From assembly GCF_004348115.1 (NCBI RefSeq), contig NZ_QPFB01000001.1, forward strand, positions 299,937 through 363,936: a stretch of 64,000 nucleotides of DNA, written 5' to 3'. Of this stretch, positions 37,781 to 46,518 are shown in pieces. Numbering within the stretch: position 1 is the stretch's first letter; the number at the start of each line of letters is the position of its first letter. This DNA comes from Stenotrophomonas sp. ATCM1_4 (GTDB lineage Bacteria > Pseudomonadota > Gammaproteobacteria > Xanthomonadales > Xanthomonadaceae). The translations under genes were made by a program, and so were the position numbers. The notes under the pieces are model-generated. The model was not told where the DNA came from and did no database searches. It was given only the letters and a program-made list of their open reading frames with translations.

Positions 37781-39820
37781 TTGAATACACAGATTTCTTC
37801 GCCCGCAGGGGCGAGGTTGTTCCCGCGCTTGTGGCTGCTGGTGGCAGGGATTGCCATGTTCGGTGCGGTGGCGCGGGTCTCGATGTGGCTGGCCTATGCC
37901 GGCGCGGGCCGGGGCAGCGAGCTGCTGTGGCCGGTGCTGTGGCAGGGCATGCGCTATGACCTGGTGGCCGGCGCGGTGTCCGCGCTGCTGGTGGCCCTGC
38001 TGGCCGCACCGCTGTGGCTGTCGGGCCGGCGCGAGCAGGCGGTGCGCTGCGCGCAATGGCTGCTGGTCGCGATCCTGCTGCTGTTCGCGCTGCTGTCCAT
38101 CTGCGAGCACTTCTACTACGCCTTCTACAAGACGCGGTTCGACCCGATCGTCTTCGGCATGTTCGAGGACGATACCGGGGCGATCCTGCAGACCGTCTGG
38201 GACGACTACCCGGTTGTCCCCGGCGTGCTGGCCCTGCTGGTTGCCGGCCTCGCGCTGGGCTGGCTGGTACCGCGGCTGGGGCAATGGCTGGGCCTGCGCT
38301 GGCCGGCCGGGTCCGGTGGCTGGGGCAAGGCCGCCGTGCTGGTCGTGCAGTGCGTGCTGTTGCTGCTGCTGGCGCGCGGTTCGGTGGGAACCTTCCCGCT
38401 GGTGCGTCGCGACGTCACCGTCTCGGCCGACCCGTTCGTCAATGCGCTGGTGCTCAACGCGCCGCTGACGCTCTACCGCGCCGCACGCGTGCGCGCCAAG
38501 GAAACCGACGTCGGCACCGACCCGCTGGTCGGCGTGCACCGGCTCGGGTTCGCCAGCCTGCAGGAAGCGGCCCACGCCGCGGGCCTGCCTTCCGGTGAGC
38601 CGGGCCATGTGCGGGCTGCGCTGTTCCCGACCGCGCCCGGCACGCCGCGCCCGCTGTCCAGTTCGCCGCACGTGGTGGTCGGGTTGCTGGAGTCGTTCGG
38701 CCAGGACCTGTTGTACAGCGACGGCCCCGGCAACGACATGCTGGGCCGCCTGCGTGGCGAGCTCGCCCATGGCTACCGTTTCGACAACTTCATCGCCGGC
38801 CAGAACGGGACCCACCCGGAACTGGAGAACCTGCTGCTGGGGTCGCCGATCACGCCGCTGACCGTTGGTCGCAACGCACGCATCACCTTCGACAGTTCCG
38901 CCGCGTTGCCGTTCAAGCGCGCCGGTTACCGCACCGCCTTCGTCTACGGCGGTGGCAGCGACTGGCGCGAGATCGGCACCACGTTCACCCGCCAGGGCTT
39001 CGACCGCGTCTACGACGCGCGTGACATCCGCCAGCAGTTCCCCAAGGCCGATGGCACCGAGTGGGGCCTGTATGACGCCTGGCTGTTCCGTTTCGCCCAG
39101 GCGCTGCTGGCCAAGGCCGATGCCGATGGCGAGCGGCTGTTCCTCGTGTTGCTGACCACCAGCAACCACCCTCCGTTCCAGCTGGACACCGTGCACCGCA
39201 CGCTGCCGCAGGATCCGGCGGCACTGGGTCCGCGCGCGCTGCCCGACACCGCCGAGCTGCGGCGCATGCTGACCACCTACCAGTACCAGGCCGACGAGTT
39301 CGGCGCGTTCCTGCAGACGTTGCGGGAAAGCCCGCTCGGCGAGCGCACCATCATCGCCGCGGCCGGCGACCACAACCTGCGGACCCACTACCGCTACGAC
39401 CTGCCGGCCGAGCAGGTCGACGTGGACCGCGTGTTCGCCTGGCTGCGGGTACCGCAGGCCTTCGCTCCCGCGGGCAGCGTGCCCGATACCCGCGCCTTCG
39501 CCGGGCATGCCGACCTGATTCCCACCGTGGTGTCGCTGGCGTTGCCGGGGCAGTCGTACTTCGCCACCGGTCGCAACCTGTGGGGCGCCGCCGGGGACGG
39601 CGGCGATGCACTGGCCCAGTTCGATCGCCTTTACACCCCGCAGGGCGTGCTGTGGCCGCTCGCCACCCCCCAGTTGCACGCATGGAAGGACGCCCGCCAC
39701 CTGGCCGTCGAAGGCGTCGCACCGGACGCGGCGAGCGCGGCCCGCGCACGCCGCGTCGCCGCCGGGGTGGCATTGCGCGATTGGTACATCCGCGACCAGG
39801 TGCTGCAGAAGCGGCGCTGA
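37781..39820 (+). CDS. LTA-synthase-like sulfatase-fold membrane enzyme
   Basis: An inner-membrane phosphotransferase-like protein of about 679 residues. Roughly five hydrophobic helices occupy the first ~200 residues. The remainder is a periplasmic alkaline-phosphatase/sulfatase fold. The predicted nucleophile threonine is in AGQNGTHPELENLL, and metal-binding residues are expected around VVVGLLESFGQD and AAAGDHNLRTHYR. In Gram-negatives such proteins transfer phosphoglycerol to periplasmic glucans (OpgB/MdoB) or modify lipids. The start is uncertain: TTG 37781 fits the end of non-coding sequence, but the open frame runs from 37709. Confidence 0.8.
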   Translation: MNTQISSPAGARLFPRLWLLVAGIAMFGAVARVSMWLAYAGAGRGSELLWPVLWQGMRYDLVAGAVSALLVALLAAPLWLSGRREQAVRCAQWLLVAILLLFALLSICEHFYYAFYKTRFDPIVFGMFEDDTGAILQTVWDDYPVVPGVLALLVAGLALGWLVPRLGQWLGLRWPAGSGGWGKAAVLVVQCVLLLLLARGSVGTFPLVRRDVTVSADPFVNALVLNAPLTLYRAARVRAKETDVGTDPLVGVHRLGFASLQEAAHAAGLPSGEPGHVRAALFPTAPGTPRPLSSSPHVVVGLLESFGQDLLYSDGPGNDMLGRLRGELAHGYRFDNFIAGQNGTHPELENLLLGSPITPLTVGRNARITFDSSAALPFKRAGYRTAFVYGGGSDWREIGTTFTRQGFDRVYDARDIRQQFPKADGTEWGLYDAWLFRFAQALLAKADADGERLFLVLLTTSNHPPFQLDTVHRTLPQDPAALGPRALPDTAELRRMLTTYQYQADEFGAFLQTLRESPLGERTIIAAAGDHNLRTHYRYDLPAEQVDVDRVFAWLRVPQAFAPAGSVPDTRAFAGHADLIPTVVSLALPGQSYFATGRNLWGAAGDGGDALAQFDRLYTPQGVLWPLATPQLHAWKDARHLAVEGVAPDAASAARARRVAAGVALRDWYIRDQVLQKRR

Positions 39821-39860
39821 GGTCCGGTGTGTTGCCTTGGGCAATGCCGCGCGAACGGGC

Positions 39861-40481
39861 TCAGGCCCGGCGGCCGTCCACGGCAGGGGACAGCGCGCGC
39901 TGGCGATCGAACAGCGGCAGGGTCAGCCCGCACAAGGGGCCGATGAACACGGCGAAGGCCAGCGTGCCCCAGCCGACGTTGCCGCCCAGCCACCACCCCA
40001 GCAGCAGCGCGCTGGCTTCTATCAGGGTGCGCACTTTCCAGATCGGCCAGCCGGTACGTGCATGCAACCCGGTCATCAGGCCGTCGCGCGGGCCCGGACC
40101 GAATCGGGCGCCGATGTAGAGGCCGGTGGCCAGCGCCATCAGCAGCAGGCCGGCGGCGAACAGCAGGACCTGCCAGACCAGGCCACTGGCCGGCGGCAGC
40201 AGGTTCAGGCCGAGCTGCGCGCTGGGGCCGATCAACAGCACGTTGAGTACCGTGCCCAGCCCGGGGCGTTGGCGCAGCGGCAGCCACATCAGCAGCACCG
40301 CCACGCCGATCAGGTTGGTGACCCAGCCGAACGACAGCCCGCTGCGCAGGGAAACGCCCTGGCTGAGCACGTCCCACGGGGCGATGCCGATGCTGGCACG
40401 GATCATCAGCGCCGAGGCGATGCCGAACAGGAACAGCCCGAGCAGCAGTTGCAGCAGGCGCGGAAAGAACAGGCGGGGCAT
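39861..40481 (-). CDS. YczE/YitT-type membrane protein
   Basis: A 206-residue integral membrane protein with about five hydrophobic segments. The N-terminal LLLGLFLFGIASALMIRASI, the APWDVLSQG motif, and ARFGPGPRDGLMTGLHARTG match the YczE/YitT family. Its function is unknown; transport or regulation of secreted products has been suggested for relatives. I placed the start at 40481 (MPRLFFPRLL); a longer frame exists but lacks family support. It is transcribed in the same direction as the oxidoreductase upstream. Confidence 0.8.
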   Translation of the reverse strand: MPRLFFPRLLQLLLGLFLFGIASALMIRASIGIAPWDVLSQGVSLRSGLSFGWVTNLIGVAVLLMWLPLRQRPGLGTVLNVLLIGPSAQLGLNLLPPASGLVWQVLLFAAGLLLMALATGLYIGARFGPGPRDGLMTGLHARTGWPIWKVRTLIEASALLLGWWLGGNVGWGTLAFAVFIGPLCGLTLPLFDRQRALSPAVDGRRA

Positions 40482-40581
40482 GGCGTCAACCAGTGGCGGG
40501 CCGCCGCGCGTGCGACGGCCCTGCAGGAGGGGAGGCGGCATCGTCCGGCGACACCGCCTGGCAGGCTGCAACGCGGCGGGG

Positions 40582-41607
40582 TCAATCCCAGCCTTCCAGC
40601 GCCAGTTTGCCGATGGTGCGGCCGGACTCGAGCTGCTGGTGCGCCTGGCGCAGGTTCCGGGCGTTGATGCTGCCGAGCCGCCCGGTCAGCGTGGTGCGCA
40701 GTTCGCCGGCATCGATCAGGCTGGCAGCGCGGGTCAGGATGCGGTGCTGCTCGATCATGTCGGCGGTGCGGAAGCGGGCACGGGCGAACATCATTTCCCA
40801 GTGGATGCCGATGCACTTGGCCTTGTAGGGGTCGCCGATGCGCAACGCGCCGGACGGCTCGACGATCAGGCCGACATGACCCTGCGGCGCCAGCAGCTCG
40901 CCGAGCTGCTGCCAGTACAGGTCGGTGTCGGCCAGGTTCAGTGCCGCATCCACCTGGGTGATGCCCAGTGCCTGCAGTTGCGGGGCCAGCGGCTGGCGAT
41001 GGTCGATTACATGTTCGGCCCCCATCTGCCGGCACCACTGCACGCTGGCCTCGCGCGAGGCGGTCGCCACCACGGTGAAGCCGGCGTGCCGGCCCAGCTG
41101 GATCGCGATCGAGCCGACGCCGCCGGCGCCGGCGATCACCAGCAGGGTCCTGCCGGCATTGCGGCGGCCATCCAGCTGGAACGGCATACGCTGGAACAGC
41201 AGCTCCCAGGCGGTCAGGGTGGTCAGCGGCAGCGCGGCGGCTTCGGCGAAGTCCAGCGTGGTGGGCTTGCGCCCGACCAGGCGTTCGTCGACCAGCTGCA
41301 GCTGCGCGTTGCAGCCGGGGCGGGTCACGTCACCGGCGTAGTACACCTCGTCGCCGACCTCGAACGCGGTGACCTCCGGGCCGACCGCCACCACCGTGCC
41401 GGCGGCGTCGAAGCCCAGGATGCGGGCCGGGCTTTCCTCACCGGCCTTGGGGGCGCGCAGCTTGGTATCCACCGGATTGACCGATACCGCCTGTACCTGG
41501 ACCAGGATGTCATGTCCCTGCGGGCTGGCAGGCGGGTCCACGGACAGGTCCTGCAGCGAATCGGGATCTTCGATGGGCAGGTAACGGGTCAGGCCGATCG
41601 CTTTCAT
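40582..41607 (-). CDS. Zinc-independent alcohol dehydrogenase / quinone oxidoreductase
   Basis: A 341-residue medium-chain dehydrogenase (MKAIGLTRYLPIEDPDSL). The GroES-like N-terminal domain keeps VSVNPVDTKLRAP but lacks the zinc-ligand cysteines, and the nucleotide-binding motif is AGAGGVGSIAIQLGRHAG. This is the family commonly annotated as zinc-type alcohol dehydrogenase-like; NADPH-dependent quinone or enal reduction is the likely chemistry. The start at 41607 follows a GGAAAGTTCC stretch weakly; the longer frame to 41685 is less likely. Confidence 0.88.
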   Translation of the reverse strand: MKAIGLTRYLPIEDPDSLQDLSVDPPASPQGHDILVQVQAVSVNPVDTKLRAPKAGEESPARILGFDAAGTVVAVGPEVTAFEVGDEVYYAGDVTRPGCNAQLQLVDERLVGRKPTTLDFAEAAALPLTTLTAWELLFQRMPFQLDGRRNAGRTLLVIAGAGGVGSIAIQLGRHAGFTVVATASREASVQWCRQMGAEHVIDHRQPLAPQLQALGITQVDAALNLADTDLYWQQLGELLAPQGHVGLIVEPSGALRIGDPYKAKCIGIHWEMMFARARFRTADMIEQHRILTRAASLIDAGELRTTLTGRLGSINARNLRQAHQQLESGRTIGKLALEGWD

Positions 41608-41990
41608 GCGGGAAAGTTCCGTTGCAGGGGGGATCGCCGGATCATACTCAGCAAACGGTTCAGCTGGCGGTAACTGCGACGGCATCCCAGTATTTTCACG
41701 GGCTTAACGGACGAAATTGACCGCATTGCAGCAAAAAGCCGGGAAACCCTGCTGTGTCAGGCTCTTGCACGGGTTGATGAAGCTGTATACGGTGCGCTCA
41801 GCCGGACACGTAGAGGTCTGGTGGTCGCGCAATTTGTTATATGACCGTTAACATCGCCTTCACGGCCCAGCGCATAATGTGCACCGCGATGGCGTGCGGA
41901 AACGGCCGTCTCTGAACGCGACGAACGATATCGCTGTGCTGGACCATGCCTCTACCGGTTTCATACCCCCGAAACAAGGAGCTGTATTTC
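41608..41990 (+). promoter_or_regulatory. Upstream region of the OmpA gene
   Basis: A 383-base AT-richer stretch (for this genome) before ompA, with no gene. CATAAT at 41873-41878 is a reasonable -10, but its -35 is weak. An alternative TTATATG lies around 41836-41842. AAGGAG at 41976-41981 is the ribosome-binding site, nine bases from the ATG. A long 5' untranslated region, as in E. coli ompA, is likely. Confidence 0.45.
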
Positions 41991-43094
41991 ATGAACAAGA
42001 AGATCCTTACCGCCGCACTGCTCGGTGGTCTGGCTTTCGCCCAGGCCGCTTCGGCCCAGGAATTCGACGACCGCTGGTACCTGACCGGTTCGGCCGGCTT
42101 CAACTTCCAGGACGGCGATCGCGGCACCAACGACGCCCCGTTCGCCACGCTGGGCCTGGGTAAGTTCATCAGCCCGAACTGGTCGCTGGACGGTGAGCTG
42201 AACTACCAGAACCCGAACTTCGACGAAAACCAGAACAAGAACTGGTCGCAGTACGGCATTTCGCTGGACCTGCGTCGCCACTTCATCCAGGAAGGCCGTG
42301 GCTGGAACCCGTACCTGCTGGCAGGCCTGGGCTACCAGAAGTCTGAAGAAGAGTACCTGACCCAGGCCGGCAACCTGCTGGACCGCAAGGACGGCAACCT
42401 GGCCGCCAAGGTCGGCGTCGGTCTGCAGACCACCTTCGAAAAGCGTGTTGCCGTTCGTGCCGAACTGGCCTACCGCGCTGACTTCGACGACAAGAGCATC
42501 GCTCCGTCGCTGGCTGGCGACGACCAGGATTGGTTCGGCGACGTGCTGGCTTCGGTCGGCGTCGTGATCCCGCTGGGCCCGGCCCCGGTTGCCGCTGTTG
42601 CTCCGGCCCCGGCTCCGGTCGCCCCGAGCTGCGCTGACCTGGATGACGACGGTGACGGCGTCAACAACTGCGACGACAAGTGCCCGAACTCGCAGCCGGG
42701 TCAGACCATCGGTCCGGACGGTTGCCCGGTGCCGGTCTCCATCGACCTGAAGGGCGTGAACTTCGACTTCGACAAGGCCACCCTGCGTCCGGACGCTGTT
42801 GCGATCCTGAGCGAGGCCACCGAGATCCTGAAGCGTTACCCGGATCTGCGCGTTGAAGTTGCCGGTCACACCGACTCGAAGGGTACCGACGCTTACAACC
42901 AGAAGCTGTCCGAGCGCCGCGCCAAGGCCGTGTACGACTACCTGACCACCAACGGTGTGTCGGCTTCGCGTCTGCAGGGCCCGATCGGCTACGGCGAGAG
43001 CCGTCCGATTGCTCCGAACACCAATGCTGATGGTTCGGACAACCCGGAAGGTCGCGCCAAGAACCGCCGCACCGAGCTGAACGTCCAGAACTGA
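41991..43094 (+). CDS. ompA: OmpA family outer membrane porin
   Basis: A structural outer-membrane protein of 367 residues. The signal peptide ends at AQAASAQ. A membrane beta-barrel domain covers about 23-195 (RWYLTGSAGFNFQDGDR to VVIPLGPAP). A proline/alanine linker follows (PVAAVAPAPAPVAPS). Next is a calcium-type thrombospondin-3-like segment with four cysteines (CADLDDDGDGVNNC, CPNSQPG, DGC). The C-terminal OmpA peptidoglycan-binding domain contains NFDFDKATLRPDA, HTDSKGTDAYNQKLSERRA and AKNRRTEL. Codon use is strongly biased, as for abundant proteins. A very strong terminator follows. Confidence 0.95.
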   Translation: MNKKILTAALLGGLAFAQAASAQEFDDRWYLTGSAGFNFQDGDRGTNDAPFATLGLGKFISPNWSLDGELNYQNPNFDENQNKNWSQYGISLDLRRHFIQEGRGWNPYLLAGLGYQKSEEEYLTQAGNLLDRKDGNLAAKVGVGLQTTFEKRVAVRAELAYRADFDDKSIAPSLAGDDQDWFGDVLASVGVVIPLGPAPVAAVAPAPAPVAPSCADLDDDGDGVNNCDDKCPNSQPGQTIGPDGCPVPVSIDLKGVNFDFDKATLRPDAVAILSEATEILKRYPDLRVEVAGHTDSKGTDAYNQKLSERRAKAVYDYLTTNGVSASRLQGPIGYGESRPIAPNTNADGSDNPEGRAKNRRTELNVQN

Positions 43095-43118
43095 TCGGAC
43101 GCTTCACTTGATGCAATG

Positions 43119-43152
43119 CAAGGCCCGGCGAAAGCCGGGCCTTGTTTTTTTT
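43119..43152 (+). terminator. Strong terminator after ompA
   Basis: An 11-bp perfect stem CAAGGCCCGGC/GCCGGGCCTTG with a GAAA tetraloop and eight T. It is the clearest intrinsic terminator in the window. Confidence 0.95.
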
Positions 43153-43275
43153 GCGCCGGCACCGTGCATGGCATGACGTGGATCGCAGTCAGCCGCAGAC
43201 AGCTGCACGTAGCGGTTGAAAGCGATGCGGGGGCTGCCTACACTCGCCGCGTTCTCTTCGCTAATGGAATTGCTG

Positions 43276-43779
43276 ATGCTGCGTATCGCCCTGGCTGGTC
43301 TTGTCGTGCTGGCCGCTGTGCCGGCCGCCCACGCAGCAGTGGATTGCTCGGCGCCGTCGATGCAGCCTGCTCCGCTGCCGGCCACGGTGATCGCCCCGGT
43401 TGCCTCGGAGCTGTACGTGCGCCCGGGCCAGCTGGGCATGCCGTCCGGCGTGCTGAGTTCGGCCGGTGGCGAGGAGCAGTCGTTGGACCGCGTGCTGATG
43501 CGCCTGCGCGTGGAAAGCTGCAACAACGTCGCCAGCGCGATCCCGGCCCGCCCGGCGATCAATGCCAATGACCCGGCCGCCTACAAGCCGCAGACCGAGT
43601 TCGACAACACGCCGTGGCGCTTTGACATGAGCCAGAACGGCAAGCGCATGACCGCCGAGGAGTTCGATGCCTGGATGAAGGCACGTGGCGTGCGCGTGGT
43701 CAAGGCGCGCCCGGCCCCGGATGCGGCCACCACCGCCGAGGCGGCACCGGCAGCGCAGCCGGCCACCGAAACCAAGTAA
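43276..43779 (+). CDS. Exported protein with C-terminal FDAWMK motif
   Basis: A 167-residue protein of unknown function. The signal peptide is MLRIALAGLVVLAAVPAAHA from ATG 43276; ATG 43264 is an alternative. The mature part has two cysteines (VDCSAP and VESCNN) and a low-complexity Pro/Ala tail. Its C-terminal block NGKRMTAEEFDAWMKARGVR strongly resembles the end of the small lipoprotein at 44704-44991. It may be cotranscribed with the downstream pseudouridine synthase (27-base gap). Confidence 0.75.
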   Translation: MLRIALAGLVVLAAVPAAHAAVDCSAPSMQPAPLPATVIAPVASELYVRPGQLGMPSGVLSSAGGEEQSLDRVLMRLRVESCNNVASAIPARPAINANDPAAYKPQTEFDNTPWRFDMSQNGKRMTAEEFDAWMKARGVRVVKARPAPDAATTAEAAPAAQPATETK

Positions 43780-43806
43780 GGACGAAGGCGCCGTGCGCCG
43801 CTGCTG

Positions 43807-44619
43807 ATGCGTCCGCGCAAGCCCACGTCTTCCCCGAACGTCCGCCCGGCCAAGCCAGGCGGGCGTTTGCATTCGGCCAAGGGCGCCGCGGCGACGCAGG
43901 TGCGGCACGGACTGGCGCGGGTGCTGTCCAAAGCCGGGGTGTGCTCGCGCAGCGAAGCGGCCCGGCGCGTGCTGGAGGGGCGGGTGCGCGTGGATGGGCG
44001 CCTGGTGCGCGACCCGGAGTTCCCCGTGGTTGCCGGACGCCACGTGGTGCTGCTCGATGGCCAGCCGCTGGTGGCGGAAAGGCGCATCTACATCGCCCTG
44101 AACAAACCGCGCGGCCTGGTGACCACAGTGCAGGACGAGCAGGGCAGGCAGACGGTATACCAGTGCTTCGACGGGGCGGGCTTGCCGTGGTTGGCGCCGG
44201 TCGGGCGCTTGGACAAGGCCAGCGAAGGGCTGCTGTTCTTCAGCAATGACCCGGAGTGGGCCGCGCGCCTGACCGATCCGGCGACGGGGCCGTTGAAGAC
44301 CTATCGCGTGCAGATCGACGGCGTGCCGGATGCGGCGCAGCTGGCACGCATGCACGAAGGGATCGACGATGCCGGTGAACACCTTGCCGCGCATTCGGTG
44401 CAGGTGCTGCAGCAGGGCGGACGCAACGCCTGGCTGGAAGTGGTGCTCGACGAAGGCCGCAACCGGCATATCCGCCGGCTGCTCAAGGTGCTGGGCTTCG
44501 ACGTGCTGCGGTTGATGCGGGTGGCGATCGGCCCGGTGCAGCTGGGGACGCTGGGCAAGGGGCAGTGGCGGGAACTGGATGCCGCGGAGCTGAATGCGCT
44601 ACGTGCGCCTGGCGACTGA
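43807..44619 (+). CDS. RsuA-family pseudouridine synthase
   Basis: A 270-residue rRNA pseudouridine synthase. A basic N-terminal extension leads into an S4 RNA-binding domain (about 35-85, LSKAGVCSRSEAARRVLEGR). The catalytic aspartate is in PVGRLDKASEGLLFF, and the C-terminal motif is LDEGRNRHIRRLLKVLG. Size and motifs match the RsuA/RluB/RluE/RluF group; the exact site cannot be assigned by eye. It is encoded between two small exported paralogues. Confidence 0.88.
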   Translation: MRPRKPTSSPNVRPAKPGGRLHSAKGAAATQVRHGLARVLSKAGVCSRSEAARRVLEGRVRVDGRLVRDPEFPVVAGRHVVLLDGQPLVAERRIYIALNKPRGLVTTVQDEQGRQTVYQCFDGAGLPWLAPVGRLDKASEGLLFFSNDPEWAARLTDPATGPLKTYRVQIDGVPDAAQLARMHEGIDDAGEHLAAHSVQVLQQGGRNAWLEVVLDEGRNRHIRRLLKVLGFDVLRLMRVAIGPVQLGTLGKGQWRELDAAELNALRAPGD

Positions 44620-44703
44620 TTTATTCCATAAAATTCAGTGAAATAGCTGGATTTGTTGCAGTGATGGATTAGACTGGCCCTCGGTTTTCCAGAGGTGATG
44701 GTC

Positions 44704-44991
44704 ATGCAAGCTCTTATCCGCGTATCCGGAGTGTCGGTGTTGATGGGTTCGTTGGCGGCGATGGTGGGTTGCGCGTCGTCGGGCAAGCCGGTGGCACAGG
44801 TCGAGGAAAAGCCGATCACGGTGACCGTGCAGGAACCGACCGCCGAGAAAGATGCCTTGGGCAATTACCGGTTCCTGATGCAGCAGGGCGAGAACAGGAT
44901 GAGCGCCGACCAGTTCGACGCCTGGATGAAGGCCAACGGCATCCGCGTGGCCAAGGGCGCGCCAGCGGCGGACGCGGCGGCCAAGAACTGA
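44704..44991 (+). CDS. Small lipoprotein with FDAWMK motif
   Basis: A 95-residue predicted lipoprotein. The signal has a lipobox SLAAMVGC followed by ASSG, so the lipid-modified cysteine is near residue 22. The start at 44704 is chosen because AGAGGT (44691-44696) is seven bases upstream; ATG 44698 is too near. The mature protein ends in GENRMSADQFDAWMKANGIR, closely matching the exported protein encoded about 1 kb upstream. Function unknown. Confidence 0.75.
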   Translation: MQALIRVSGVSVLMGSLAAMVGCASSGKPVAQVEEKPITVTVQEPTAEKDALGNYRFLMQQGENRMSADQFDAWMKANGIRVAKGAPAADAAAKN

Positions 44992-45093
44992 TGCAGGTGA
45001 GGGCCTGGTGTGACGGGCCAGGCCTGGCATGCGATGCCCGGGCAAATCGGCAAGGCTCCAGCGGAACCCGGCGCCGCACCAGCAGTAAAAAAG

Positions 45094-45117
45094 CAGGCGC
45101 CCTGGGGCGCCTGTTTT
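45094..45117. terminator. Bidirectional terminator between lipoprotein gene and kbl
   Basis: An 8-bp perfect stem CAGGCGCC/GGCGCCTG with a four-base loop is flanked by A5 on the left and TTTT on the right. It can therefore end both the plus-strand lipoprotein transcript and the minus-strand kbl transcript. Confidence 0.85.
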
Positions 45118-45139
45118 CGTTTGTCGCGGTGGGGCCGGA

Positions 45140-46354
45140 TCAGCCCTTGATCACGCCCAGTTCCTTGCCGATGCGGGTGAAGGCATCGATCGCGCGATCC
45201 AGGTGGGCGCGGCTGTGCGCGGCGCTGATCTGGGTGCGGATGCGCGCCTGGCCCTTCGGCACCACCGGGAAGAAGAAGCCGATCGCGTAGATGCCTTCTT
45301 CCAGCAGGCGCTGCGCGAACTTCTGCGCCAGCGGCGCGTCGTACAGCATCACCGGGCTGATCGGATGCACGCCCGGCTTCACGTCGAAACCGGCGGCGGT
45401 CATCCTTTCGCGGAAATACGCGGTGTTCTCGCGCAGGGTGGCACGCAGGTCGTCGGCGGCGGCCAGCATCTGGAAAGCCTTGATGCCGGCGGCCACCACG
45501 TGCGGTGGCAGCGAGTTGGAGAACAGGTACGGGCGCGAGCGCTGGCGCAGCAGTTCGACCACTTCGGCGCTGGCGCAGGTGAAGCCACCCAGTGCACCGC
45601 CCATGGCCTTGCCGAGGGTGCCGGTGATGATGTCGATCTTGTCGAGCACGCCCTTCACCTCGGCCGAGCCACGGCCGGTGTCGCCGAGGAAGCCGGTGGC
45701 GTGGCATTCGTCGATGTGCACCAGCGCGTTGTACTTCCTGGCCAGCGCGGTGATTTCGTCCAGCGGCGCGATGAAGCCGTCCATCGAGAACACGCCGTCG
45801 GTGGTGATCAGCTTGGTCTTGCAACCCGCAGCGTCGGCGGCCTGCAGCTGGGCTTCCAGGTCGGCCATGTCGCAGTTGGCGTAGCGGAAGCGCTTGGCCT
45901 TGCACAGGCGCACGCCGTCGATGATCGAGGCGTGGTTGAGCGCGTCGGAGATGATCGCGTCGTTCTCGCCCAGCAGCGGTTCGAACAGGCCGCCGTTGGC
46001 GTCGAAGCAGGCGGCGTAGAGGATGGTGTCGTCCTTGCCGAAGAACTCGGCGATCTGCTTCTCCAGCTGCTTGTGCAGGTCCTGGGTGCCGCAGATGAAG
46101 CGCACCGAGGCCATGCCGAAGCCGTGCGTGTCCAGCGCATCCTTGGCCGCCTGGATCAGGTCCGGGTGGTCGGCCAGGCCCAGGTAGTTGTTGGCGCAGA
46201 AGTTCAGCACGCTGCGGCCGTCGTCCAGGGTGATTTCGGCCGACTGCGGGCTGGTGATGATGCGTTCGGACTTGAACAGCCCCTGCGCGCGGATGGTGTC
46301 CAGTTCCTCGGCGTAGTGCCGGGTGAGCGGGGAGGTGTTCGCGGTTGCGGTCAT
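45140..46354 (-). CDS. kbl: Glycine C-acetyltransferase (2-amino-3-ketobutyrate CoA ligase)
   Basis: A PLP enzyme converting 2-amino-3-ketobutyrate and CoA to glycine and acetyl-CoA, the second step of threonine breakdown after Tdh. It is 404 residues. The alpha-oxoamine-synthase features are [34 protein letters not shown], the [17 protein letters not shown] loop, and the PLP lysine in [13 protein letters not shown]. It is the partner of tdh at 52.9-53.9 kb, which is not adjacent as in E. coli. Confidence 0.95.
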   Translation of the reverse strand: MTATANTSPLTRHYAEELDTIRAQGLFKSERIITSPQSAEITLDDGRSVLNFCANNYLGLADHPDLIQAAKDALDTHGFGMASVRFICGTQDLHKQLEKQIAEFFGKDDTILYAACFDANGGLFEPLLGENDAIISDALNHASIIDGVRLCKAKRFRYANCDMADLEAQLQAADAAGCKTKLITTDGVFSMDGFIAPLDEITALARKYNALVHIDECHATGFLGDTGRGSAEVKGVLDKIDIITGTLGKAMGGALGGFTCASAEVVELLRQRSRPYLFSNSLPPHVVAAGIKAFQMLAAADDLRATLRENTAYFRERMTAAGFDVKPGVHPISPVMLYDAPLAQKFAQRLLEEGIYAIGFFFPVVPKGQARIRTQISAAHSRAHLDRAIDAFTRIGKELGVIKG

Positions 46355-46518
46355 GGCAGGGTCTTGCGGCGGAAAGGAACGCCGATTTTACCGGCACCGG
46401 GGTGAGCGCGGCGGGCGTCATGCGCGATGGCTATAAGCGCCGCGCCGGAAGTCATTTCTCCCCGGACGTGTGCGCCCGCAGCATCAGCAGCCTGCCCAAT
46501 GCCCGCCAGGAGCCGTCG

